Source: Kibdelosporangium persicum
GTDB lineage: Bacteria > Actinomycetota > Actinomycetes > Mycobacteriales > Pseudonocardiaceae
DNA: 64,000 bases
Assembly: GCF_013280595.1 (NCBI RefSeq)
Contig: NZ_JAAATY010000008.1
Span: forward strand, 248,001 to 312,000
Direction: 5' to 3'
The notes under the pieces were generated by a model, which did not search any database, was not told the DNA's origin, and worked only from the letters and a program-made list of their open reading frames with translations. Positions 18,172 to 25,375 of this stretch are shown piece by piece. Every line of letters starts with the position of its first letter. Position 1 is the first letter of the stretch. A program made the translations under genes and the position numbers.

Positions 18172-18788
18172 TCAGGTTGCTGATCGTCGACGACCACCCG
18201 GTCGTCCGGGACGGCCTGCGCGCCACGTTCACCGGGGAACCGGACATCGAGGTGGTCGGCGAGGCGGGCAACGGCCGTGAGGCCATCGATATGGTGGCCG
18301 CGCACGACGCCAACGTGGTCCTGATGGACCTGCGGATGCCCGAACTGGACGGTGTCCGTGCGATCCGCAGGCTGCGGGAAACCGCGCCGGGCACCCGGGT
18401 TCTGGTGCTGACCACGTTCGACACCGACAGCGACGTGCTGCCCGCGATCGAAGCGGGCGCGACCGGCTACCTGCTCAAGGACGCGACCACGGACGAACTG
18501 CTGAAGGCGGTCCGCGCGGCGCACCAGGGCCAGTCGGTGTTGTCGCCGTCGGTGGCCAACCGGCTGATCGGCCAGGTGCGCAAGCCGCAACGCGGCACGC
18601 TCAGTCCTCGGGAACTCGAAGTGCTGAAGCTCGTCGCCGCGGGCGCCACGAACCGTGAGGCGGCGTCGAAGTTGTTCATCAGCGAGGCGAGCATCAAGAC
18701 GCACCTGCTGCACATCTACGCCAAGCTCGACGTGCGCGACCGGGCGGCGGCGGTCGGCGAGGCGTACCGGCGCGGCCTGCTCGACTGA
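18168..18788 (+). CDS. NarL/LuxR-family response regulator
   Basis: A 206-residue regulator. The receiver domain shows LLIVDDHPVVRDGL, acceptor Asp54 in VLMDLRMPELDG, and Lys in GYLLKDATTDELL. The LuxR domain is LSPRELEVLKLVAAGATNREAASKLFISEASIKTHLLHIYAKL. It is the last gene of the ATPase-permease-kinase-regulator array; autoregulation of that array is the usual pattern. A strong hairpin lies just beyond, oriented for the converging operon. Confidence 0.92.
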   Translation: MIRLLIVDDHPVVRDGLRATFTGEPDIEVVGEAGNGREAIDMVAAHDANVVLMDLRMPELDGVRAIRRLRETAPGTRVLVLTTFDTDSDVLPAIEAGATGYLLKDATTDELLKAVRAAHQGQSVLSPSVANRLIGQVRKPQRGTLSPRELEVLKLVAAGATNREAASKLFISEASIKTHLLHIYAKLDVRDRAAAVGEAYRRGLLD

Positions 18789-18802
18789 GACCCCTGGCGC
18801 GA

Positions 18803-18855
18803 AAAAAGAGCCCCCTCGCGAGCGAGCGGTCGGGTTGCTCGCCAACGAGGGGGCG
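18803..18855 (-). terminator. Rho-independent terminator ending the redox operon
   Basis: GCCCCCTCG (18811-18819) pairs with CGAGGGGGC (18847-18855), and inner GCGAGC/GCTCGC bases extend the stem. Read leftward, the hairpin is followed by six U residues (A-run 18803-18808), the classical layout. It lies downstream of the reductase gene that ends at 18910. The stem could also stop rightward transcription from the regulator gene. Confidence 0.85.
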
Positions 18856-18909
18856 CGCCGCGACGGCCGAGGGCCCGGCCGCCGCGGCAGTGCTCGGCCA
18901 GCCGTGTCT

Positions 18910-21339
18910 CTAGCCGAACCCTCGGACCGCTTCTCCCGCGGGGAAGCGGCTGTCTTCCGCGCCAGGCCGTGCGACGGGTTGCATCGACGGGAATGACGGG
19001 TGTTCCATGCCGGGCCGCGCGACCGGCCGCATGTTCGGGAACGAGGGGTGTTCCACGCCCGGTCGCGCGACGGGCTGCATGTTCGGGAACGACGGGTGCT
19101 CCATCAACGGCATCGGCGGCCGTTGAACAGGACGCATCGCGGGGAACGACGGGTGGTCCATCATCTGGTCGTCGCTCGGCCGCGCCACCGGCCGCATGGT
19201 GGGGAACGACGGGTGCTGGTCGGCGGGCATCGGCGGAACGGGCGGAAGCGGCTTGCGGTCGCGTTCCGGCCGTCCGGCCCGGCGTTGCCGCGAAGGCGGC
19301 GGCGCGGGCCGCATCGCGTCCGCCGGGGTGTCCGGCACCTCGATGTTCGGGACGGACAGGTTCGACAGCGACAGGTTCGGCGCCGACAGGATCGGCAGGG
19401 CCGTGGTCGGCGGCAGGAGCGGCTCCGAGCGCACCGGCGGCACCGGCTCGGTCATCGGCCCCGGGTCCCTGCCGAGCATCGGCAGCTCCGGCTTGGCGTG
19501 CCGGCCGGACGGCTGCTCCACTGGCGGCATGCCCCGCCTCGACGGCGGTTCCACCGGAGCCATCCCGCGCCGGGACGGCGGTTCCACCGGCGGCATCCCG
19601 CGCATCGACGGCCGCTCGACCGGCGGCATCCCACGCCGAGACTGTGGTTCGACCGGCGGCATGCCCCGCCTGGACGGCGGCTCCGCCGGAGCCATGCCAC
19701 GCATCGACGGCGGTTCCACCGGCGGCATCCCGCGCATCGACGGCCGCTCGACCGGTGTCATGCCACGCATGGACGGCGCCGGACCCGAGTTCATCGGAGC
19801 CGCGGCACGCGGCATGGCGGGCATCGGGCGCCTGCCCGAGTTGGCCGGAGGCGGCACCGGCTGCATGTTCCGGCCTGTGGTGCCCATCACCGGCGGCCCG
19901 GCCGGCGCTGGTGGCCGGACCACCGGCGGCCCGGCGGGCACCGGCATCGGCGCCGAGATCTGTGCCGAAGCCTGGGGACGTCCGGCCCCGGCCAGCGCGG
20001 GCACCTGCGGGGCGGGGACCTGGGTCGGCATCTCGGCCAGGGTGTTCTGCCGTACGGGCGGTGCCGGTGGCCGCAGCGCCGACTGCGCGGCGACCGGCTC
20101 GGTCACCGGTGGCTTCGACGGCGCCGGGATGACCGGGCGGCGGCCCTTGGTCTCGGTGGGAACCGGCAGTTCCTCGTGCAGCTTCTCGGTCCACTTGATC
20201 ATCGCGCGCGGCGCGTCCCAGCCGCACACGCCGACCAGCTTGCCGTTGCGCACGTACCCGGTGATGCCGGGTGTTCCGGCGGCACCGTCGGCCAGCTTCA
20301 CGGTGTCCGTGCCGAGCGACGGGATACCGGCGATCTGCAGCCGCACACCGTACTGACCGGACCACACCCGTGGGATCGGCATGAACGGTGTGGCCTTTTC
20401 CCGGCCCAGCAACAAGTTCTCGGCCGCGTGCCGTCCCATCTCGACAGCGTTGATCCAGTGCTCCACGCGCCGCGGCGTGTCGTCGAACCGCAGGTTGGGC
20501 CACCGGCCGCAGTCACCCGCGACCACGACGTCCTGCGCGCCCGCGGCGAACAAAGTGGACTCGCACAGCACGCCGTCCTCGAGGATCAGCCCGGATCCGC
20601 GCATCCACTCGACCGCGGGGATCGACCCGACCGCCATGATCACCGCGCCCGCGACCAGCAACTGGCCGTCGGTGGTGTGCATCGCGACGGAGTCGTCCGC
20701 ACAGATCCAGTTGCGGATGTCGGTGCCCATCGCCATCCGCGCGCGGTGCTTGCGGTGCAGGTTGTCCACGGCGGCGGCGACGTCGTTGCCGAGGTTGCGC
20801 AACGGGAAGCGGGACCGGCCGACCATGGTCACGTCCCGGCCCATCTTGCGGGCGCTCGCGGCGACGTCACAGCCGATGTAGCCGGTGCCGAGCACCACGA
20901 TCGGCAGGTCGCTGCGGTGGATGGTCTTCTTGACCGCCAACGCCTCGTCCACTGTGCGCAGTGTGTGCACCCGCGGGCTGTGCCGGGGAACACCCTTGAG
21001 GTGCCGGGGCTCCACACCGGTCGCGATGATCAGCCCGTCGTACTTGATCTCCTCACCGCCGGGCAGGTGCACGACTTTGCGCTGTGTCTCGAGCCGTTCC
21101 GCGCGGGTCCCCAGGCGCCAGCGGGCACCGGTGTCGATGTGCCGCTGCAGGGTCAGGTCGGCCGGGCGGTCGCTGCCGGCCAGCAGGTCCTTCGACACCA
21201 ACGGGCGGTGGTACGGCCACCGCGGTTCGTCACCGATGATCACCAGCTCACCGTCGTAGTCGAGCTCGCGCAGGCGTTCCGCGGCCCGTAAGCCGGCCAC
21301 CCCCGCGCCGACGATGACGATGCGTTCGAAGTCGGTCAT
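18910..21339 (-). CDS. FAD-dependent ferredoxin-type reductase with long Pro/Met-rich repeat tail
   Basis: An 809-residue protein. Residues 1 to about 400 form a pyridine-nucleotide-disulphide-type reductase: FAD motif IVIVGAGVAGLRAAERLREL, NAD(P)H motif VVLGTGYIGCDVAAS, and FAD motif VVVAGDCGRWP. This is like the reductases that feed P450 or Rieske ferredoxins. The second half is low-complexity, rich in Pro, Met, Ser and Arg. It includes eight 11-residue repeats PS[MR]RGMxPVE[PRQ] (about 522-609) and five HPSFPxM[RQ]PV[AQ]RP repeats (about 709-792). Usual family length is about 400, so the tail is exceptional. Its start abuts the ferredoxin stop. Confidence 0.88.
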   Translation of the reverse strand: MTDFERIVIVGAGVAGLRAAERLRELDYDGELVIIGDEPRWPYHRPLVSKDLLAGSDRPADLTLQRHIDTGARWRLGTRAERLETQRKVVHLPGGEEIKYDGLIIATGVEPRHLKGVPRHSPRVHTLRTVDEALAVKKTIHRSDLPIVVLGTGYIGCDVAASARKMGRDVTMVGRSRFPLRNLGNDVAAAVDNLHRKHRARMAMGTDIRNWICADDSVAMHTTDGQLLVAGAVIMAVGSIPAVEWMRGSGLILEDGVLCESTLFAAGAQDVVVAGDCGRWPNLRFDDTPRRVEHWINAVEMGRHAAENLLLGREKATPFMPIPRVWSGQYGVRLQIAGIPSLGTDTVKLADGAAGTPGITGYVRNGKLVGVCGWDAPRAMIKWTEKLHEELPVPTETKGRRPVIPAPSKPPVTEPVAAQSALRPPAPPVRQNTLAEMPTQVPAPQVPALAGAGRPQASAQISAPMPVPAGPPVVRPPAPAGPPVMGTTGRNMQPVPPPANSGRRPMPAMPRAAAPMNSGPAPSMRGMTPVERPSMRGMPPVEPPSMRGMAPAEPPSRRGMPPVEPQSRRGMPPVERPSMRGMPPVEPPSRRGMAPVEPPSRRGMPPVEQPSGRHAKPELPMLGRDPGPMTEPVPPVRSEPLLPPTTALPILSAPNLSLSNLSVPNIEVPDTPADAMRPAPPPSRQRRAGRPERDRKPLPPVPPMPADQHPSFPTMRPVARPSDDQMMDHPSFPAMRPVQRPPMPLMEHPSFPNMQPVARPGVEHPSFPNMRPVARPGMEHPSFPSMQPVARPGAEDSRFPAGEAVRGFG
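18964..19215 (-). repeat. Five HPSFPxM[RQ]PV[AQ]RP repeats in the reductase tail
   Basis: Five copies of a 13-residue unit HPSFPxM[RQ]PV[AQ]RP, separated by 3-7 residue linkers that often begin with Gly or Asp, form residues 709-792 of the reductase. The last three copies are evenly spaced at 16 residues. Codons vary between copies, so the repeat is kept at protein level. Confidence 0.85.
19513..19776 (-). repeat. Eight 11-residue PS[MR]RGMxPVEP repeats in the reductase tail
   Basis: Eight tandem units of 33 bp encode PS[MR]RGM[PAT]P[VA]E[PRQ], residues 522-609 of the reductase (the fifth begins with Gln). A ninth, decayed unit (PSGRHAKPELP) follows. The units are basic, Met- and Pro-rich, and probably extended rather than folded. 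Confidence 0.88.
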
Positions 21340-21546
21340 CTAAACCCTGTCCACCTTGATGGCCTGCATGGGGCAGCAACGCGCAGCGGCCGCCGCCTGC
21401 TCGACCTGATCCTCTTCCGGTCTCTTCGTGTAGAAAAGCCGCCCGTCGGGGCTCAGTTCAAACAGGTCCGGCGCCTCCATCTGGCAGATCGCGTACCGCT
21501 CGCAGCGGTCGTTGTCCACTTTGACCCGAAGCCGTCGGCCTCTCAT
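21340..21546 (-). CDS. Small ferredoxin, [3Fe-4S]/[4Fe-4S] single-cluster type
   Basis: A 68-residue protein of the kind that serves cytochromes P450. The cluster motif is CERYAIC near residue 14 and a CCP near residue 56, so three Cys are in the expected places and the second position of the usual four-Cys motif is not Cys. APDLFEL and the AxxCCPMQAI end are typical of the family. It would pass electrons from the reductase encoded immediately downstream, with no spacer base, to the membrane haem protein encoded upstream or to an unlinked enzyme. No P450 gene is present in the window. Confidence 0.88.
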   Translation of the reverse strand: MRGRRLRVKVDNDRCERYAICQMEAPDLFELSPDGRLFYTKRPEEDQVEQAAAAARCCPMQAIKVDRV

Positions 21547-22148
21547 ACCTGTTCCTCCACCAGACCGATCTGCACGAGCATCCGGGTGGGAATGAACCGC
21601 AGGATCGAGAGGGTGACGGCCGGGATCAGCAAGGTCAGTCCGGCGAGCCACAACACCGAGAGGTGCCCGTTGGCCGCCGCCGCGAGGATCGAGTGCACGA
21701 CCAGAAGGCCGAAGGCCGCGTAGGCCATCCGGTGCACCCATTGCCAGCGACGGTAGGAAGTCCAGCGGTACAGGCCCGCGGTGAACGCGATGGCGAGCAT
21801 CAGTTCCAGGCCGACGATCGCGATGGCGTAGCGGAAGAACACGCCGTCCCCGAAAGGCACCGAGATCTGCGCGAACGTGAACGCGCCCTCGGCGAGGAAC
21901 AGGAACCCCATGGCGTGCACGATGCCGAAGGTGATCGTCAGCGTGGCGAGGACCATGTGCCCGGAACGCAAGGTCTTGCGCTCGCCGAACCTGCGTGCCC
22001 AGCCGGTCTTGGTGAGCACGCCCCAGCAGATCGTCAGGCACATCAAGGCGTACGAGGCACGAGCCGCGACCGCGGCGACACCGCGCAGGCCCTCGTCTCT
22101 GGGGCCACCAACTGCGAGAACGACCGTATCGGCCAGACTGTCGATCAC
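21543..22148 (-). CDS. Ferric-reductase-like haem-b membrane protein
   Basis: A 201-residue integral membrane protein with about five to six helices. Two His pairs sit in separate helices at 13-14-residue spacing, His64/His78 (SGHMVLATLTITFGIVH) and His139/His152 (VHRMAYAAFGLLVVH). This is the pattern of bis-His haem b ligation in ferric reductase-like domains. There is no fused flavin domain, which fits supply of electrons by the ferredoxin and reductase encoded next to it. It overlaps both neighbours (GTGA upstream, 4 bp with the ferredoxin start). The terminal electron acceptor is unknown. Confidence 0.78.
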   Translation of the reverse strand: MIDSLADTVVLAVGGPRDEGLRGVAAVAARASYALMCLTICWGVLTKTGWARRFGERKTLRSGHMVLATLTITFGIVHAMGFLFLAEGAFTFAQISVPFGDGVFFRYAIAIVGLELMLAIAFTAGLYRWTSYRRWQWVHRMAYAAFGLLVVHSILAAAANGHLSVLWLAGLTLLIPAVTLSILRFIPTRMLVQIGLVEEQV

Positions 22149-22954
22149 CGTGCGAGTTCCTTGTCCACGAACAACCGGCTTCGCTTGCCACCACCACCGC
22201 CACCGCCACCGCCACCGCGGCGGCCGCGGTCGTTGTCATCGTCGTCGTCATCGACGCGCCGGACGGCTGACTCCTGCGCACGACGACGGCGGTTGCGGCC
22301 CGCGGCGAGCCACAGCAGGAACACCGTCAGCGCCACCAGCAAGGGCACCAACGTGACCGCCACGACCATGTCCGTTCCCTCGGCGTCCGAGGACAACTTC
22401 AACGGCGTGGCGTCGGCCAGGTTGGCGTAGTCCACGTTGTTCGTGCTCTCCAGGATCGTCATGTGCTTCATCACGACCGTGTTGGCCGTCGTCGCGAACT
22501 CGCGGATCTTCGGATCTGTTGTCCCTGCCCGAACCTGGGCGATCAGCGGGAAGATCATCCCGTGCGCGGAGCGCAGGCGCATCGCCCAGACGGAGTCAAA
22601 CTGGGCTCCGGTCGACGTGGCCATCTCGGTGAGCCAGCTCTTCTGGGCATCGTTGGGCTGGTTGGGCAACGGGCACGCGTACGGCGCCGCCAGCTCGTCC
22701 ACTGCCTGGTCGAGCATGGCGTGGTCGGACTTCAGGGTGCGGCCGACCTCCTGCACCTTCGGGTCGGCGGACCGCTCCTGCGCCATGTCGCCCGCGGGCA
22801 TCTCCCACAGACCGGCCAGCTTCACCTTGACGAGCAGTTCGCAGTCGATGTCGGTCAGCGGCGCCGTTCCCGGCTGCTGCGCGGACGCGACGGTCTGGCT
22901 CGCTGTGAACAGGGTGATCAGCAGGAGCACCAACGACGCGAGGGATCGTTTCAC
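22145..22954 (-). CDS. Exported DUF4142 protein with C-terminal membrane anchor
   Basis: A 269-residue protein. An N-terminal signal peptide (KRSLASLVLLLITLFTASQTVASAQ) is followed by a four-helix DUF4142 domain, with Asp/Glu/His-rich helices such as SDHAMLDQAVDEL and TVVMKHMTILEST. Then come one membrane helix (VVAVTLVPLLVALTVFLLWLA) and a cytosolic tail with a run of six Asp and ten Gly. DUF4142 domains resemble ferritin-like bundles, but no metal site is proven. The GTG at 22954 follows AAGGAAGGA. It is first gene of the redox operon and divergent from a sigma factor gene. Confidence 0.8.
   Translation of the reverse strand: MKRSLASLVLLLITLFTASQTVASAQQPGTAPLTDIDCELLVKVKLAGLWEMPAGDMAQERSADPKVQEVGRTLKSDHAMLDQAVDELAAPYACPLPNQPNDAQKSWLTEMATSTGAQFDSVWAMRLRSAHGMIFPLIAQVRAGTTDPKIREFATTANTVVMKHMTILESTNNVDYANLADATPLKLSSDAEGTDMVVAVTLVPLLVALTVFLLWLAAGRNRRRRAQESAVRRVDDDDDDNDRGRRGGGGGGGGGGKRSRLFVDKELAR
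22180..22258 (-). repeat. Trinucleotide runs coding poly-Asp and poly-Gly
   Basis: Near-perfect GAC/GAT and GGT/GGC codon runs encode DDDDDDND and ten successive Gly residues in the cytosolic tail of the DUF4142 protein. Such runs change length easily by slippage, and the tail length probably varies between strains. Confidence 0.8.
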
Positions 22955-23203
22955 GGCGTCCTTCCTTGTCTCTCCGGGCGTCCGCGATGGACGGACGCGA
23001 TAAGCGACGTTGCTGGAAAAGGCCGTGCTGGGTCCACTATGGACACGGCAGGGTGCCATAGCGGGCCCACTGGTGCGTCCTGGCGGGGCACCTGGTTTAC
23101 GCCTTCACCGATGGATACGGAGGGGGCAGCCGGGCGGTTCAAACAAAAATTCCGCAACGATTTGGCACTGGACGGACAACGGCCGCCACACCAGGATGTC
23201 ACC

Positions 23204-23761
23204 GTGGGACGCCACAGCCATTCCGCAAGAGCCCTCCTGGGTGATGAGTTGCGCCGTCACGGGCATACCGAAGAAGACCTGGCCACCGCGCTGTACCGGG
23301 ACTTCGGCACGCCCTTGATGGCGTTCGCCCTCAAGCTGACCGGCAACGACCGGCACTGGGCGGAGGACGTCGTCCAGGAAACCCTGATCAGGGCTTGGCG
23401 TAACGCCGAGAAGCTGGACCGCAGCCCGGACATGCTGCGCGCCTGGCTGTACACGGTCGCCCGTCGGATCGTCATCGACGGCAGGCGCAGCCGGAAGGCC
23501 AGGCCGCAGGAGGTCGAGGAACCGGACGCCAACTCGGTGGGCGTGCCCGACGAGTCGGACCGCACGCTCAGTGCGATGGTCGTGTACGACGCGTTGCGGG
23601 TGTTGTCCGACGAACAACGCGAAGCGATCATGCAGACCTACCTACGTGACCGCACGGTTAATGATGTCGCCGAGACACTGGGCGTTCCTCCGGGTACGGT
23701 CAAGTCGAGGCTGTACCACGCGGTCCGCGCACTGAGGCGCGCGCTGCGCGATCGGGGGTGA
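23204..23761 (+). CDS. ECF RNA polymerase sigma factor
   Basis: A 185-residue ECF sigma factor. Region 2 is clear (LYRDFGTPLMAFALKLTGNDRHWAEDVVQETLIRAWR, then LRAWLYTVARRIVID), as is region 4 (LSDEQREAIMQTYLRDRTVNDVAETLGVPPGTVKSRLYHAVRALR). A zinc-type anti-sigma gene overlaps its stop (GTGA), so it is held inactive at the membrane until a signal comes. It most resembles the SigL-RslA arrangement of mycobacteria, by layout only. The GTG at 23204 follows AGGA; an ATG at 23111 is an alternative start. Divergent placement suggests that it controls the redox operon. Confidence 0.85.
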   Translation: MGRHSHSARALLGDELRRHGHTEEDLATALYRDFGTPLMAFALKLTGNDRHWAEDVVQETLIRAWRNAEKLDRSPDMLRAWLYTVARRIVIDGRRSRKARPQEVEEPDANSVGVPDESDRTLSAMVVYDALRVLSDEQREAIMQTYLRDRTVNDVAETLGVPPGTVKSRLYHAVRALRRALRDRG

Positions 23762-24471
23762 AGTCGGGAATGGTCCACGCGTCGGGGCACGTCGACATAG
23801 CCGCGTACATTCTCGGCGCGCTCGACGAGCCCGACAACGCGGCGTTCGAGGAGCATCTGCTCGACTGCCCGAGGTGTCAGCTGGACTTGGTCGAGCTGCA
23901 GGATGTGCCTGACCTGCTGGACAAGGTCAAGCACGACGCACCCGCGCTGCTGGTGCCCGTGCCCGGTCCGCAGGTGTTGTCGTCGTTGCTGGAAGAGGCC
24001 ACCAAATCGCGCCACCAGCGCCGTCGCAGGCAGTGGTTCGCCGCCGCCGCGGCCGCGGTCCTGATCGTCGCCGCGCCGCTGGTGACGATCCTGCTGACCA
24101 GCGACGAGTCGCCGGAGCCGATCGCCAGTCCGCCGGTGAACGTCAGGATCGAGACGCCACCGACGACAAGCGACGCGCAGGTGCTCAACGGGGTCGGCGG
24201 CGAGATGGACGCCAACGTCACCATGTTGTCGCAGGACTGGGGCACGCAGATCTCCATCGAGCTGCGCGGCGCGGTCGGGCCGCGTAAGTGCGAGCTGGTG
24301 GCTGTGTCCACACGCGGCGAGACGGAGACCGTGACGAACTGGATCGTCCCGCCGGGTGGCCGCAACGAGCCGCTCAAGCTCACCGGGGGCACGACGTTCC
24401 AGCCCGCTGACGTCGCCCGCATCGAGGTGCGCGACGACAAGGGCCAGGTGCTGCTCTCCGTTCAGGGCTGA
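23758..24471 (+). CDS. Zinc-finger-type membrane anti-sigma factor
   Basis: A 237-residue single-pass membrane protein. The cytosolic N-terminus carries the anti-sigma zinc motif HxxxCxxC (EEHLLDCPRC; His33, Cys37, Cys40). A membrane helix follows (QWFAAAAAAVLIVAAPLVTILL), and the extracytoplasmic part looks beta-rich. In the family, the zinc domain binds the sigma factor, and oxidation or cleavage releases it. Start overlaps the sigma stop codon, so the two are made in fixed ratio. Confidence 0.88.
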   Translation: MKSGMVHASGHVDIAAYILGALDEPDNAAFEEHLLDCPRCQLDLVELQDVPDLLDKVKHDAPALLVPVPGPQVLSSLLEEATKSRHQRRRRQWFAAAAAAVLIVAAPLVTILLTSDESPEPIASPPVNVRIETPPTTSDAQVLNGVGGEMDANVTMLSQDWGTQISIELRGAVGPRKCELVAVSTRGETETVTNWIVPPGGRNEPLKLTGGTTFQPADVARIEVRDDKGQVLLSVQG

Positions 24472-24487
24472 CTGACCGGTTAATCTC

Positions 24488-25375
24488 GTGAGCAAGCGCT
24501 CACTCGGGAGGAAGCCGGTGTTGTTCGACTCTGTGGACGAGGTCGCCCAGCGGCTGGCCGGCGCCGGCTATCTGACGTCGACCGCCATCGCGACCACCGT
24601 GTTCCTCGCCGACCGGCTCGGCAAGCCGCTGCTGGTGGAAGGGCCCGCGGGCGTCGGCAAGACCGAGCTGGCGCGCGCGGTGGCCCAGGCGACCGGGTCG
24701 CAGCTGGTGCGTCTGCAGTGCTACGAGGGCATCGACGAGGCCCGCGCGCTGTACGAGTGGAACCACGCCAAGCAGCTGCTGCGGATCACCGCCGGGCGTG
24801 ACGAAGGCTGGCACGAGGCCCGCGCGGACATCTTCACCGAGGAGTTCCTGCTCGCCCGGCCATTACTGACGGCCATTCGCAACGCCGAGCCGACGGTGCT
24901 GCTGATCGACGAGACCGACAAGGCCGACGTCGAGATGGAGGGCCTGCTGCTGGAGGTCCTCGGCGACTTCCAGATCACCGTGCCCGAGCTGGGCACGATC
25001 ACCGCGACCCGCAAGCCGTTCGTGGTGCTCACGTCCAACGCCACCCGCGAGCTGTCCGAGGCGTTGAAGCGCCGTTGCCTGTTCCTGCACATCGACTTCC
25101 CGGAAGCCGGCCGCGAGCTGGAGATCGTGCGGATGCAGGTGCCGGAGGTCTCCGAAACCCTGGCCGCATCCCTGGTCCGGGTGATCGGCGCGCTGCGGGC
25201 GCTGGAGCTGCGCAAGTCACCGTCGATCGCGGAGACGATCGACTGGGCCCGCACGTTGCTGGCGCTCGGCGCGGACCAGCTGGACGAGTCGATCGTGCAC
25301 ACCACGCTCGGGGTCGTGCTGAAGTACGAGGCCGACCGCAAGCGCGCGGTCGCTGACCTGAAGGTCTTCGGATGA
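24488..25375 (+). CDS. MoxR-family AAA+ ATPase
   Basis: A 295-residue ATPase with Walker A EGPAGVGKTELARAVA (about 51-66), Walker B VLLIDETDKAD, sensor 1 region VVLTSNATRELSEALKRRCLFLHID and an arginine-finger segment. MoxR ATPases act as chaperones that mature metalloenzymes or complexes together with a von Willebrand factor A protein. The VWA protein is encoded next, with overlapping ATGA. Which complex they serve is not visible here. The 16-bp gap to the anti-sigma gene suggests possible read-through. Confidence 0.92.
   Translation: MSKRSLGRKPVLFDSVDEVAQRLAGAGYLTSTAIATTVFLADRLGKPLLVEGPAGVGKTELARAVAQATGSQLVRLQCYEGIDEARALYEWNHAKQLLRITAGRDEGWHEARADIFTEEFLLARPLLTAIRNAEPTVLLIDETDKADVEMEGLLLEVLGDFQITVPELGTITATRKPFVVLTSNATRELSEALKRRCLFLHIDFPEAGRELEIVRMQVPEVSETLAASLVRVIGALRALELRKSPSIAETIDWARTLLALGADQLDESIVHTTLGVVLKYEADRKRAVADLKVFG

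Noticed and set aside
19513-19776. Reductase-tail repeat region as a CRISPR-like array
   Set aside because: Units are 33 bp without spacers and lie in frame in a protein; the repeats are coding.
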